Shown here: one piece after another, positions 17,229-26,166 of the stretch
How the letters are laid out: every line of letters starts with the position of its first letter
Numbering within the stretch: the stretch's first letter is position 1
NCBI RefSeq assembly: GCF_947494555.1
Contig: NZ_CANLVF010000007.1
Location: 124,001 to 188,000, forward strand
DNA: 64,000 nucleotides
Reading direction: 5' to 3'
DNA from: an uncultured Roseibium sp.
GTDB taxonomy: Bacteria; Pseudomonadota; Alphaproteobacteria; Rhizobiales; Stappiaceae
The notes under the pieces: model-generated
Databases searched by the model: none
What the model saw: the letters and a program-made list of their open reading frames with translations, nothing else
What the model was told of the DNA's origin: nothing
Position numbers and translations under genes: made by a program

Positions 17229-18527
17229 ATGAGTAAAGATCAAAACCTGCTTGCGTTGAGTGCAATTGATCTTCGCGACCGGCTTGCCGATGGCAATCTG
17301 TCCGCCGTCGATCTTTCAAAAGCCTGTATCGCACGGATCGAGGCGCGCGAGGATGAAGTGCGGGCCTGGATATGGTTCGATGCCGCGGCGGTCCTGCAGG
17401 AAGCGGAGCGTCTGGACGCACTCAAGGCAAGTGGCGCGCCGCTGGGTTCCCTTCACGGTTTACCTGTTGGCGTCAAGGACGTGATCGACACGGCAGGCAT
17501 TCCAACCGAAAATGGATGTCCTGTCGATGCCGGCCGTGTGCCTCAGGAAGATGCGGAAGTGGTGAGACGGCTCAAGGAAGCCGGAGCCATCATGTTCGGC
17601 AAAACGGTCACGACCGAACTCGCTTTTCTGCACCCCAATAAGACAAGAAATCCGCGGAACCTGCAGCATACGCCCGGCGGATCCTCTTCGGGCTCAGCTG
17701 CGGCGGTGGCTGACAGAATGGTACCACTGGCCATCGGTACGCAGACCGGCGGCTCTGTTGTGCGCCCTGCCTCGTTTTGCGGTGTTGTCGGTCTGAAGCC
17801 CAGCTTCGACGCAATCCCGCGGAAGGGGACACTGCTTCAGTCCCATTCGCTCGACACGCTTGGCGTCTTTGCAAATGACCCCGCAGGGGCTGCGCTCTTG
17901 GCGGACGTCTTAAGCAATGTAAACTTGGATGGAGTTCCGAAGGCTGCCAAGCCGCCGATACTCGGCTTCGTGGCGCTTCCGGGTTGGGATCGGGCGGACC
18001 CGGTGCTACACGCCGCAATTGACCGCTTGCGAACGGCGCTTTCAGATAGCGTCATCCCGCTATCGCTGCCGGACGCTTTCGACGATGCTGCACGTCTGCG
18101 CGCCGTAATCAACACCGCCGAGATGGGGCATTATTTCAAGGATTATCTGGAGCGCGGTGCAAATCAGCTCGGTTCGCCGACACGGGTGACTATCGAGGAA
18201 GGCCTGACGCTTCCAGCGGTCGACTATCTCGCAGCGAAGGCCTTCCAGGACAAGATGGAAGCGCTCCTCGAGCCACTGTTCGAGCGTTGCGATGGCATTT
18301 TATGTCCGGCAGCGCTAGGTCCGGCGCCCGCCGGATTGAGCTCAACAGGAGATTCGATATTCAACGGGCTCTGGACCATGGCCGGCAATCCGGCAATCAC
18401 GCTGCCCCTCCTTGAAACGGCGGATGGATTGCCGATGGGCGTACAGCTTGTCGGCCGAAAGGGTGGCGACTCGAGCCTCCTCGCCATAGCGCATTGGATG
18501 TGGAGCTGGGCGAGGCACACTCAGTAA
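17229..18527 (+). CDS. Amidase signature family hydrolase
   Basis: Hydrolyses carboxamides with a Ser-cisSer-Lys triad. The 432-residue protein starts at ATG 17229 (AAGG five bases upstream). The lysine is in LPVGVKDVID, and the serines are in the signature GGSSSGSAAAVA followed by GTQTGGSVVRPASFCG. The remaining sequence, including the closing PLLETADGLPMGVQLVG, is typical of GatA-like amidases. It lies 154 bases after dctM on the same strand, so the TRAP system probably imports an amide-containing acid or a related compound that this enzyme cleaves. Substrate unknown. Confidence 0.88.
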   Translation: MSKDQNLLALSAIDLRDRLADGNLSAVDLSKACIARIEAREDEVRAWIWFDAAAVLQEAERLDALKASGAPLGSLHGLPVGVKDVIDTAGIPTENGCPVDAGRVPQEDAEVVRRLKEAGAIMFGKTVTTELAFLHPNKTRNPRNLQHTPGGSSSGSAAAVADRMVPLAIGTQTGGSVVRPASFCGVVGLKPSFDAIPRKGTLLQSHSLDTLGVFANDPAGAALLADVLSNVNLDGVPKAAKPPILGFVALPGWDRADPVLHAAIDRLRTALSDSVIPLSLPDAFDDAARLRAVINTAEMGHYFKDYLERGANQLGSPTRVTIEEGLTLPAVDYLAAKAFQDKMEALLEPLFERCDGILCPAALGPAPAGLSSTGDSIFNGLWTMAGNPAITLPLLETADGLPMGVQLVGRKGGDSSLLAIAHWMWSWARHTQ

Positions 18528-18723
18528 GGCCAAGAACGGCTCTTGTGTTCAGACAAGACGGCACATTACAAATCTTCGGTTCGAAACCCTGATTGACAAT
18601 GCCTCCAATCTGGACGCAGTCAGGGCCCTGTACTAGCGTGATCTCCTGGCGATTCGATCATGTGTCAGGAGAAGCGGTTTGTGTCTTTCGGAAAAATCCC
18701 ATTGGCTTTGACCGGCAGTCACG

Positions 18724-19854
18724 TTGAACAATTCTGAGCCCTTGCCCAAGCTTCCGGTCGCGATGACAGACGACATCGTTGCGTCTTCGACCGACGGCAT
18801 CATCACGATTGACCCGCAGGGCATTCTGACGTCGTGCAACCCACGTGCTGAAAAAATATTCGGGCTGCGCGCAGCCGATGTCGTGGGAAAGACCGTCGCA
18901 GAAGTTTTTGTCCCGTTACAGGACCTGGACGCTTTCACCGATTGCGTTCTTGAGGCCGTTCAACGGCCAGACCTTGAGCATGTTGCTGCGATAAGCCTGG
19001 AACGTGACAACAGCATTCTTCACCTCAACGTTCGAGCCGTGCTCCTTAGTCGGCGCGGCTCGGATGAACGTCTCGGCGTTCTGGTCATGCTTGCAGATGA
19101 AAGCGAACGGGTCGAATTGCTGAAAAAGACTGCAGAGCGCGAAAAGGAACGCGCGGCGACGGGGCGGTTCATAGTTGCGATCCTGACGATCTTCAGTCTC
19201 TTCACCTTGCTGCTTGAGCCTGTTCAAAAACTGGCACGTGCCAAATTCTACGATCTCGGACCGGTCGTGGCGTTGTTGACGCTGGTGATTATCGCCTACT
19301 TCATCGACCGTTGGGCGGCACCGAATTCAACAGCCTTCAAGCTGAATCTCCGGCCCAGATCGCGTGATGTGATCGAGAGCATCTTGTGGTCTCTGGGCTT
19401 CTGTGCCGCCATGACGGCCGGTAAGTACGTGTTACTCGGCACAACGCACACCAACGGCCAAACGGCCCCGCTTTTTGCATTTCTTGTTCTGGACGATGGC
19501 ACACATGTCAGATCGCCCGGCCTCTTCCTGGCTGCATTGTCGATCTATCTCGTCTCGGTGGTCTTTCAGCAATTCGCGATGCGGTGTGCCATCCAGGCCC
19601 CTCTACAGAATTTTCTGACGGGCGTCATCGGACCTGCAGGCTGGGTAGCCAATCTGGTGTCAACGCTGCTTTTTGCGGTCCTGCACGCACACCTTAACCC
19701 CGTCGTGTCGCTTGCGGTGATCGCTCCCTCACTATTGTGGGGATGGCTGTTCATGCGGTCGGGAAGTGTCGTGACCCCCATCATCTCCCATGCGATCATC
19801 GGCGTCTACGCAATCTTCATTCTGGGGATTTTTGCAGGACTGGACCAGATCTGA
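18724..19854 (+). CDS. PAS domain fused to CPBP-type membrane domain with Gln-Gln in place of catalytic Glu-Glu
   Basis: A 376-residue fusion. Residues ~15-125 form a PAS domain (VASSTDGIITIDPQGILTSC, then GKTVAEVF and a C-terminal VLVMLADESE strand). A short coiled linker leads into seven to eight membrane helices of the CPBP (CAAX protease/bacteriocin-processing) family. The family's motif 1 EExxxR is here QQFAMR, while motif 2 is kept as FAVLHAHLNP and motif 3 as SHAIIGV. Both motif-1 glutamates are replaced, so proteolysis is doubtful and a sensor or scaffold role is possible. The start is uncertain: TTG 18724 or ATG 18763, neither with a clear ribosome site. A radical SAM gene follows after 18 bases. 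Confidence 0.75.
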   Translation: MNNSEPLPKLPVAMTDDIVASSTDGIITIDPQGILTSCNPRAEKIFGLRAADVVGKTVAEVFVPLQDLDAFTDCVLEAVQRPDLEHVAAISLERDNSILHLNVRAVLLSRRGSDERLGVLVMLADESERVELLKKTAEREKERAATGRFIVAILTIFSLFTLLLEPVQKLARAKFYDLGPVVALLTLVIIAYFIDRWAAPNSTAFKLNLRPRSRDVIESILWSLGFCAAMTAGKYVLLGTTHTNGQTAPLFAFLVLDDGTHVRSPGLFLAALSIYLVSVVFQQFAMRCAIQAPLQNFLTGVIGPAGWVANLVSTLLFAVLHAHLNPVVSLAVIAPSLLWGWLFMRSGSVVTPIISHAIIGVYAIFILGIFAGLDQI

Positions 19855-19872
19855 CGAAACGATCTAGCGGCT

Positions 19873-21459
19873 TTGAAAAGAAAAAACGTGAAAGCAACGA
19901 GACGCCCGAAAGTTCTGATCGTAAATGCCTATGTCGATCCTTGGCGCTCTGCCGCACCCATGCGTCTTTTCATACCGAGAGCCATGGCGCCCTACTACCT
20001 GGCGGGCCGGTTTTCTCCAAAACAGGTCGATGTGCGCGTCTATGACGAAGTTCACCATGGCGCCATGCTCAATCCCCGTCAGTTTGACTGGCCCGATCTT
20101 GTTATCTTCACCGGCCTCACGGCGGCTTTTGACCGGGCGCGGCAACTCTCGGCCTACTTCCGCAATGCGAACCCCAGCGTCTGCACTGTCATCGGAGGCC
20201 CGATCGCCCGCGCCTTTCCCAAAACATGCGCTGGCGTTTTCGATCATGTCTGCCAGGACGATGTGGAGGCGCTCGACGGACTTGTGGAGGATGTTCTCGG
20301 AGCCGACTACCTGGCCGTTGACCCCGCACCTCGCTTCGACCTTGCAGGATGGTCGTTCGGCCTTGGATTTGTCGAGACGACGAAGAACTGCAATTTCAGT
20401 TGCTCCTTTTGCTCGCTGACGGGAGAGGGCCGCGCCTATCTGCCCTATTCCACGCAGGAGATTTCAAGGCAACTGGACACCGCGGGTCGCCGATCCATGC
20501 TGATGGTGCTCGACAACAATTTCTACGGCAACAACCGGGCAGATTTCGAACGCAGGGTTGATCTTTTGGGCGAAAGGTGGCGCCGGGGCGATTTTCGTGG
20601 CTGGGGCGCGCTGGTGACCGGCGATTTCTTCAAGAACCCGAAGAACCTTGCAAAGGTCTCTGCGAATGGCTGCAAGGCACTCTTTTCAGGCGTTGAATCT
20701 CTCGACCCGGAGGTTCTACGAAACTACAACAAGCGCCACAGCCTCAGTTCCGACCCACGTTCCCTGGCGCGCCTTTGCGCCGAACACGGCGTATTGTTCG
20801 ACTATGGAATGATGCTCGATTTCGGCCGGCAGACCATAGACGAGGTTGATAGCCAGATCGATGCCGTGCTCGAAAGTATCGAAACGCCGCTCCCTGCTCT
20901 CCTGTCCCTGACCATTCCGATCCCGGGGACACCGCATTTTGAGGAGACGGTGCGGGCAGGCCGTCTCATGCCAAATCTGCGTCTGAGTGATCTCGACGGG
21001 CAAAAACTGGTCGAGTGGCCAAAAGAACCCGTGGAACGCGTGGTCCCGTTCCTGGCTGACCTGCTGCGGTTTCGCGGCCGCAAAACCGCGCTTGCTCGGC
21101 ACGCGATCAGACATGCCTGGTCCCGCAGAAACGCGTTCGATCACCTCCAAACAGCCATCAGCATGCTGGGTCCACTGGTGCGTTTTGGAGGCGGGCTGCG
21201 GATCGGCAGTGTCCGCCAGATGCACCGCACCTGGCAGGAACCGAAGCGCACCTTTTGCGCCATGAGCGATCCGCTCAGTGTCGCGTATCGTCCGTCGCAC
21301 CGCCTGGACACAAAATTTGCACCGGACTTTGAGCCCCTTTACCTCACAGACGCCGAGGGGCATCCGACCGCGGACGTCGAGATGCATATGTCGCAATCTC
21401 GTGGATCTGGGGCATTTGCAGCTATCGAAGCAACAACAGGCTCGGCCGCAACAAACTAG
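19873..21459 (+). CDS. B12-binding-domain radical SAM protein
   Basis: A 528-residue enzyme with an N-terminal cobalamin-binding-like Rossmann domain (starting KVLIVNAYVDPW and including DLVIFTGLTAA and TVIGGPIARAF) and a radical SAM barrel whose cluster motif is CNFSCSFC (CxxxCxxC) near residue 175. The C-terminal ~150 residues are Arg-rich and unassigned. Such proteins often methylate unactivated carbon or rearrange rings in lipid or hopanoid and natural-product biosynthesis; the substrate cannot be read here. It is probably co-transcribed with the PAS-CPBP gene 18 bases upstream. The start is TTG 19873, with GTG 19888 also possible. Confidence 0.85.
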   Translation: MKRKNVKATRRPKVLIVNAYVDPWRSAAPMRLFIPRAMAPYYLAGRFSPKQVDVRVYDEVHHGAMLNPRQFDWPDLVIFTGLTAAFDRARQLSAYFRNANPSVCTVIGGPIARAFPKTCAGVFDHVCQDDVEALDGLVEDVLGADYLAVDPAPRFDLAGWSFGLGFVETTKNCNFSCSFCSLTGEGRAYLPYSTQEISRQLDTAGRRSMLMVLDNNFYGNNRADFERRVDLLGERWRRGDFRGWGALVTGDFFKNPKNLAKVSANGCKALFSGVESLDPEVLRNYNKRHSLSSDPRSLARLCAEHGVLFDYGMMLDFGRQTIDEVDSQIDAVLESIETPLPALLSLTIPIPGTPHFEETVRAGRLMPNLRLSDLDGQKLVEWPKEPVERVVPFLADLLRFRGRKTALARHAIRHAWSRRNAFDHLQTAISMLGPLVRFGGGLRIGSVRQMHRTWQEPKRTFCAMSDPLSVAYRPSHRLDTKFAPDFEPLYLTDAEGHPTADVEMHMSQSRGSGAFAAIEATTGSAATN

Positions 21460-21504
21460 TTGTAAGCCAGTAATCTCTTGATCCGGTCGGGTGTGACGCC
21501 AAGG

Positions 21505-22281
21505 CTATTTGGTCTGCATGCCTTCCACCATCTTCAGCACCTGACGCCTCGGCATAAGCGGCGTCAGCCAGTTCAGCAGGAACGACAGCCGGGGTTCATT
21601 GATGGCGATCAGCTCGCCCTTCATCATCGCATCATAGCCGCATTTTGCGACAGAGGCAGGCGTAGCGCCCTTTTGCCCGGCAAGACCGGTGCCTTCCAGT
21701 TTGGCAGTGGCGACAAATTCCGTATTGACCAGTCCCGGACAAAGCGCGGTGGAGGTAATTCCGTAGTCCCGCATCTCCTGATCGATGGCCTGGCTGAAGG
21801 AGGTCACGAAGGCTTTGGTCGCGAAATAGACAGCCTGGTAGGGACCCGGCATGAATCCCGCGGTCGATGACACGTGCAACATCTTGCCGCCGCCCCTGGT
21901 TCTCATGTCATTGCCGAAATGATGAGTGAGCGTAACCAGCGCGGAAATATTCAGGTCGATCATCGCCTGATCTTTCGCCAGATCCCGGTCGAGAAAGCTG
22001 CCATGACCGCCAAAGCCCGCGTTGTTGATCAGGAAGTCGACAGCGATCTCTTCCGCCTTGACCTTTTCGAACAACTCCGTTGCCCGCGCCGGCGAACCGA
22101 CATCCTGGGCAATTACGGTCACGTTCACTCCGTGCGCCTGTTCCAACTCGCTCTTCAGCGCATCGAGAGGCTCTTTTCGCCGTGCGACGATCACCAGATC
22201 ACCGCCTTTTCGCGCATGGTAACGAGCGAACTCCATGCCGATGCCCGAGGACGCACCGGTAATCAGGGCTGTATTCGACAT
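21505..22281 (-). CDS. Short-chain dehydrogenase/reductase
   Basis: Classical SDR of 258 residues starting MSNTALITGASSGIG at ATG 22281, six bases after GGAG. Cofactor motif TGASSGIG, NNAG at ~89, catalytic Ser in HVSSTAG and YFATK as the Tyr-Lys pair are present. The basic VARRK after beta-2 suggests NADP preference. The C-terminus (LLNWLTPLMPRRQVLKMVEG) resembles the YqjQ/DltE-like subgroup acting on lipids or ketones. It is divergent from a TetR regulator, with two palindromic operators between them, so regulation by that repressor is likely. Confidence 0.88.
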   Translation of the reverse strand: MSNTALITGASSGIGMEFARYHARKGGDLVIVARRKEPLDALKSELEQAHGVNVTVIAQDVGSPARATELFEKVKAEEIAVDFLINNAGFGGHGSFLDRDLAKDQAMIDLNISALVTLTHHFGNDMRTRGGGKMLHVSSTAGFMPGPYQAVYFATKAFVTSFSQAIDQEMRDYGITSTALCPGLVNTEFVATAKLEGTGLAGQKGATPASVAKCGYDAMMKGELIAINEPRLSFLLNWLTPLMPRRQVLKMVEGMQTK

Positions 22282-22298
22282 GTCTTTCTCCAATTTGA

Positions 22299-22358
22299 GT
22301 CAACAACTGTTGACACCCAGATAGTGCGCGACAAACGCCATGTCAACACTTGTTGACA
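22299..22358. promoter_or_regulatory. Twin TetR operators over the SDR promoter
   Basis: Two copies of the palindrome GTCAACAnnTGTTGAC lie at 22299-22314 and 22342-22357 (the second extends to 22341-22358), 43 bases centre to centre. On the minus strand a promoter TTGACA (22346-22341), 17-base spacer, TATCTG (22323-22318) reads into the SDR gene. One operator covers the -35 box and the other covers the start of transcription, a clear repression layout. Confidence 0.8.
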
Positions 22359-22387
22359 AAAAACCCTCAAACCACTAGGTGGAGGAC

Positions 22388-22933
22388 ATGACCAAAGCGG
22401 TAACAACCAGAGACAAACTGATGGATGCGGCCAGAACGCTGTTCTGGACACGTGGCTACTCGAATGTTTCCGTGCGCGATATCACGGGGGCCGCCGGCGT
22501 CGATGCGGCCTTGGTGTCGCGCTATTTCGGCGGCAAGCAGGGGCTCTTTGAGGCGACGCTTGCCGAAATCCCGCCATGGGAGGCACTGGAAGCGGGTCCC
22601 GAAGACCTTTTGGCGAAAGCGGCGGAAAGCTTTGCCCACCCCTTTGATCCTGAGACCGATGCTGCAAATGTCTTCACCATGCTGATCGCGAATGTCATCG
22701 ACCCGGAAATGGGCGGGAAGATACGCGAGATGGTGCAGCAACAGCTCGCAGATCCACTTGCCGAAAAGATTGGCGGCGCGCACGCGCAGGATCACGCGGC
22801 TACACTCCTGGCGGTCTTGTTCGGAATGGCACTGATGCGCAAGAATTTCCAGACCAACGCCCTCGCCAAGAAATCGCCTGACGCCTTGCGCGCTCAGATC
22901 ATGCGCCTCGGGCAAGCGGCCTTGGAGACGTGA
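22388..22933 (+). CDS. TetR/AcrR-family transcriptional regulator
   Basis: 181 residues. The N-terminal helix-turn-helix is visible in YSNVSVRDITGAAGVDAALV followed by SRYFGGKQGLFEA, the standard TetR layout. The C-terminal ligand domain is of the short PsrA/FadR-like type with no recognisable ligand signature. It is divergent from the SDR gene and almost certainly binds the two GTCAACA palindromes between them, repressing the SDR and itself. ATG 22388 is used, with AGGTGGAGG upstream. Confidence 0.9.
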   Translation: MTKAVTTRDKLMDAARTLFWTRGYSNVSVRDITGAAGVDAALVSRYFGGKQGLFEATLAEIPPWEALEAGPEDLLAKAAESFAHPFDPETDAANVFTMLIANVIDPEMGGKIREMVQQQLADPLAEKIGGAHAQDHAATLLAVLFGMALMRKNFQTNALAKKSPDALRAQIMRLGQAALET

Positions 22934-23153
22934 AGGCCTTTGCCTGTTCAAAGTTCCGCTGCTTGGCGGCCAGGTGATTCTGTATCTGCAATTGGACGGA
23001 TTTGTCTGGAACCGACCTTGATGGCGTCCCCTGCCCTCCTGCGCCCAAGCTTTCCAGACATTATTGCCCCCCGACCGCGATAAGAGGTTTCCAAGGTGCG
23101 AAAAATCACGCTATCAATGGGTTACCTCTGCATAAGGTGATTGATTGCGCAAT

Positions 23154-24143
23154 ATGGCCCGTGAATTCGACCCTTACAGCCTGTCCAGCCCGAGGGCTTA
23201 CCTGACCTTCATGATCATCTTTCTGGTGATCGTTGCCTTCATCGCCTTCATCCTGTTCCCGCAGATCTCGACCGCCTTTTTGAGCAATCCCGGGCTCAAC
23301 GGTTTGATCGTCTTTGTCGGCGCTTTCGGCGTTATGTTGCTGTTCGGCAGGGTTATCCGGCTGTTTCCGGAAATCGCCTGGGTCAACAGTTTCCGTATCG
23401 GTGATCCGGCGCTCGACACGCGCTCACCGGTTCTGCTGGCGCCGATGGCAGCGCTACTCGGCAACAAGGCCGGGGACATGGCGCTGACGCCAACAACGGC
23501 AAGATCCATCCTCGATTCTATCGGCATGCGGCTTGAGGAATCGCGCGAGATGTCGCGCTATCTGACGGGTCTTCTCGTGTTTCTTGGCCTGCTCGGTACA
23601 TTCTGGGGCCTGCTGCAGACGGTGAGTTCCGTCGGCGCGACGATCCAGTCGCTCGATGTCGGATCGGGTGATGCCAATGTCATTTTCGAAGACCTGAAAG
23701 CCGGGCTTGAAGCCCCCCTTTCCGGCATGGGCACAGCGTTTTCCTCCTCCCTGTTCGGGCTGACAGGATCGCTCATTCTCGGGTTTCTCGATCTGCAGGC
23801 AGGCCAGGCCCAGAACAGGTTCTATAACGAACTCGAAGACTGGCTCTCCACCGTGACGGATATCGATCCGGAAGACGGGCTCTTCAATGCACCGGATGCC
23901 CCTGGCGTCGAACAGATCCAGGCCTCCATCCAGTCGCTGCAGAAAAGCATCGAGGACGGCGGCAGCAAGAACGCGGCTCAGGCCATGGCAAACCTTGCCG
24001 AAGGTATCCAGGGGTTGGTGAAGCATGTGCGCTCCGAGCAGCAGATGATGCGCGACTGGGCGGAAGCCCAGGGAGAGCAGCAAAAGCGGATTGAAGGTTT
24101 GCTGACGTCAATCTCAGCCGCCTTCGAGCGCGCGAAGGAGTAA
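23154..24143 (+). CDS. MotA/TolQ/ExbB-type proton channel subunit, non-flagellar
   Basis: About 329 residues with membrane helices near 17-38, 50-68, 135-160 (LTGLLVFLGLLGTFWGLLQT) and 190-215 (PLSGMGTAFSSSLFGLTGSL), the core of MotA/TolQ/ExbB stator proteins. A long soluble C-terminal helix follows with QIQASIQSLQKSIEDGG. The next gene, six bases away, is a MotB-like OmpA protein, so the two should form a peptidoglycan-anchored, ion-driven complex. No flagellar or Tol genes are near. TTG 23145, four bases after AAGGTGA, is an alternative start and has the better ribosome spacing. Confidence 0.82.
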   Translation: MAREFDPYSLSSPRAYLTFMIIFLVIVAFIAFILFPQISTAFLSNPGLNGLIVFVGAFGVMLLFGRVIRLFPEIAWVNSFRIGDPALDTRSPVLLAPMAALLGNKAGDMALTPTTARSILDSIGMRLEESREMSRYLTGLLVFLGLLGTFWGLLQTVSSVGATIQSLDVGSGDANVIFEDLKAGLEAPLSGMGTAFSSSLFGLTGSLILGFLDLQAGQAQNRFYNELEDWLSTVTDIDPEDGLFNAPDAPGVEQIQASIQSLQKSIEDGGSKNAAQAMANLAEGIQGLVKHVRSEQQMMRDWAEAQGEQQKRIEGLLTSISAAFERAKE

Positions 24144-24149
24144 CCAGCG

Positions 24150-25184
24150 ATGGCCGCCGGATTGCGCGCCCGCCGCCGCGCTCAGACAACGGATTACTGG
24201 CCCGGTTTCGTCGATGCGATGGCGACGCTCCTGCTCGTCATCATTTTCCTCCTGTCGATCTTCATGATCGCGCAGTTCTTCCTGTCCCAGCAGCTTTCCG
24301 GGCGGGACACCGTGCTCAACCGGCTCAACGCCCAGATCAGCGAATTGACCGAGCTGCTCGCGCTGGAACGTGCTTCCTCCGGTGAGCTGGAAGACACGAT
24401 CCTCGGACTTCAGGCCAGCCTGTCCGATGCCGAAGCCGAGCAAAGCCGTCTTCTCGGTCTGCTTGACAGCAGCTCAGGCGCTGCAGATGCGGCCGGTGGC
24501 CGCGCGGCACGGTTGGAAAACCTTCTTGATGACGAACGTCAGGTCAGCCAGGAAGCGCTCGCACAGGTCGAACTTCTCAACCAGCAGATCGCGGCGCTCC
24601 GGCGCCAGATTGCCGCTGCGAACGCGGCGCTGGAAGCGTCCGAGGCAAAGGAAGAAGAAAGTCAGGCCAAGATTGCCAGTCTTGGACGGCGCCTGAATGC
24701 GGCGCTCGTTCAGCGCGTGCAGGAACTTTCTCGCTACAGGTCCGACTTCTTTGGCCGGTTGCGAGAAATCCTCTCACAGCGGTCCGACATCTCGGTTGTC
24801 GGCGACCGCTTCGTGTTCCAGTCCGAGGTTCTGTTCGATTCCGGTTCGGAGGACATCAACCCGGCCGGGGAGCAGGAACTCGACAAACTTGCCGACGCCA
24901 TTCAGGAACTGAGCGCGCAGATCCCCGACGAGATCAACTGGGTCCTGCGTGTCGACGGCCATACCGACGCCAGACCGCTTTCCGGCGCAGGCCGTTTGCG
25001 CAATAACTGGGAACTTTCCGCCGCGCGCGCGATTTCCGTGGTGCGCTACCTCATCGAGAAGGGCGTTGATCCGAAACGCCTTGTTGCGGCAGGCTTCGGC
25101 GAATTCCAGCCACTGGAAGAAGGCGACAGCACGGATATCCTCGCCAAGAACCGCCGCATCGAATTGAAACTCACTGAGCGGTGA
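24150..25184 (+). CDS. MotB-like OmpA-family peptidoglycan-binding protein
   Basis: 344 residues: a basic N-terminus, one membrane helix at ~20-45 containing DYWPGFVDAMATLLLVIIF with the conserved ion-path aspartate before the helix, a long coiled coil (~50-190) rich in Glu, Ala and Leu, and a C-terminal OmpA domain with LRVDGHTDARPLSG, NWELSAARAISVVRYL and KNRRIELKL. This is the MotB/PomB layout with an unusually long periplasmic coiled coil. Its partner is the MotA/TolQ-like protein directly upstream. The pair may drive an envelope process other than motility. Confidence 0.85.
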   Translation: MAAGLRARRRAQTTDYWPGFVDAMATLLLVIIFLLSIFMIAQFFLSQQLSGRDTVLNRLNAQISELTELLALERASSGELEDTILGLQASLSDAEAEQSRLLGLLDSSSGAADAAGGRAARLENLLDDERQVSQEALAQVELLNQQIAALRRQIAAANAALEASEAKEEESQAKIASLGRRLNAALVQRVQELSRYRSDFFGRLREILSQRSDISVVGDRFVFQSEVLFDSGSEDINPAGEQELDKLADAIQELSAQIPDEINWVLRVDGHTDARPLSGAGRLRNNWELSAARAISVVRYLIEKGVDPKRLVAAGFGEFQPLEEGDSTDILAKNRRIELKLTER

Positions 25185-25251
25185 GAGTGCAGATCGGCGC
25201 CATCCGTCGTCGCTATTACCGAACTCTCCAAAGGCAGGCCGGGGACGCCAC

Positions 25252-26166
25252 CTAAGAGCTGACGTCTGACAGTGTTTGTGTCTCGGCAACGATCCAGTCC
25301 GCGAACAGCCGGGCATCCGTGCGGTTCTTCGTTGTGTCGATCAGGTAGAAGAAATCCCGGTCAAGTTCCAGAAATCCGTCAAGTTTCAGGAGTGATCCAT
25401 CCGCCAGATAGGAATCCACGAGCGGATACCCTGCAAGCGCGATACCCTGCCCTGCGATCGCTGCCTGAAGCATGTTGATGTAGGTGTTCATCACGACACC
25501 GCTTGCCTCTGGAGGCGCATGCAGTCCATTACGGCGGAACCAGTTTGGCCAACGGGCGCCCGGGCGGTAGATCCCGGAAAGGTGCAGGAGATTTTCGCTT
25601 AACAGGTCTTGCGCTGAGCTGAGAGCGGTACGCGCCACATATTTCGGACTGACAACGGGAAAGATACGCTCACGCATCAGCCTTGTGACTTTGTCCCAGG
25701 GAGGTGGGCTCTGTGCATAGCGGATCGCGACATCGACGCCTTCGGCCGCAAGGTCGAGTTTTCGATCGGAAACGACGAGATTGAGCTCAAGATCCGGATG
25801 AAGATTATTGAAATTCACCAGACGGGGCATGAGCCAGTAAGTGGAAAAGGCCGACGTCGTCGTGACCGTCAGCCGCGCGCGTCCCTTTACGGCGGACACG
25901 TTGTTCAAAGCGCTGGCAATCTGATGGAGAGCAGGACAGACTTCGGCTTCCAGAATGCGTCCGGTTTGCGTCAGCACCACCTTCCGATGACTTCTGTGAA
26001 ACAGCCGGACGCCAAGCTGCTCTTCCAGCTCGGCAATCTGCCGGCTAACGGACACTCTGGTGATGCCGAGTGCTTCTGCCGCTCGTGTAAAGTTTTCGCT
26101 TCTGCAAACAACTTCAAACGTAATGAGATGCGGTAATTTTGCCAGAGTTTGGCGCAAATTTCCCAT
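25252..26166 (-). CDS. LysR-family regulator of the betaine/choline-sulfate transport operon
   Basis: 304 residues from ATG 26166 (MGNLRQTLAKLPHLITFEVV). The winged helix-turn-helix is visible in NFTRAAEALGITRVSVSRQI, followed by a periplasmic-binding-like effector domain of the GcvA type. A longer reading frame upstream has no LysR homology and would overlap the divergent promoter. It is divergent from proX-proV-proW-betC, so it is probably their regulator, comparable in position to BetR/ChoI-like controls of choline-sulfate genes. Confidence 0.88.
   Translation of the reverse strand: MGNLRQTLAKLPHLITFEVVCRSENFTRAAEALGITRVSVSRQIAELEEQLGVRLFHRSHRKVVLTQTGRILEAEVCPALHQIASALNNVSAVKGRARLTVTTTSAFSTYWLMPRLVNFNNLHPDLELNLVVSDRKLDLAAEGVDVAIRYAQSPPPWDKVTRLMRERIFPVVSPKYVARTALSSAQDLLSENLLHLSGIYRPGARWPNWFRRNGLHAPPEASGVVMNTYINMLQAAIAGQGIALAGYPLVDSYLADGSLLKLDGFLELDRDFFYLIDTTKNRTDARLFADWIVAETQTLSDVSS

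Noticed and set aside
23154..25184. Zorya-type antiphage system from the MotA/MotB-like pair
   Set aside because: Zorya also needs ZorC/ZorD or ZorE, and ZorA is much longer at its C-terminus. The downstream neighbour is a LysR regulator, and no helicase or nuclease is present.
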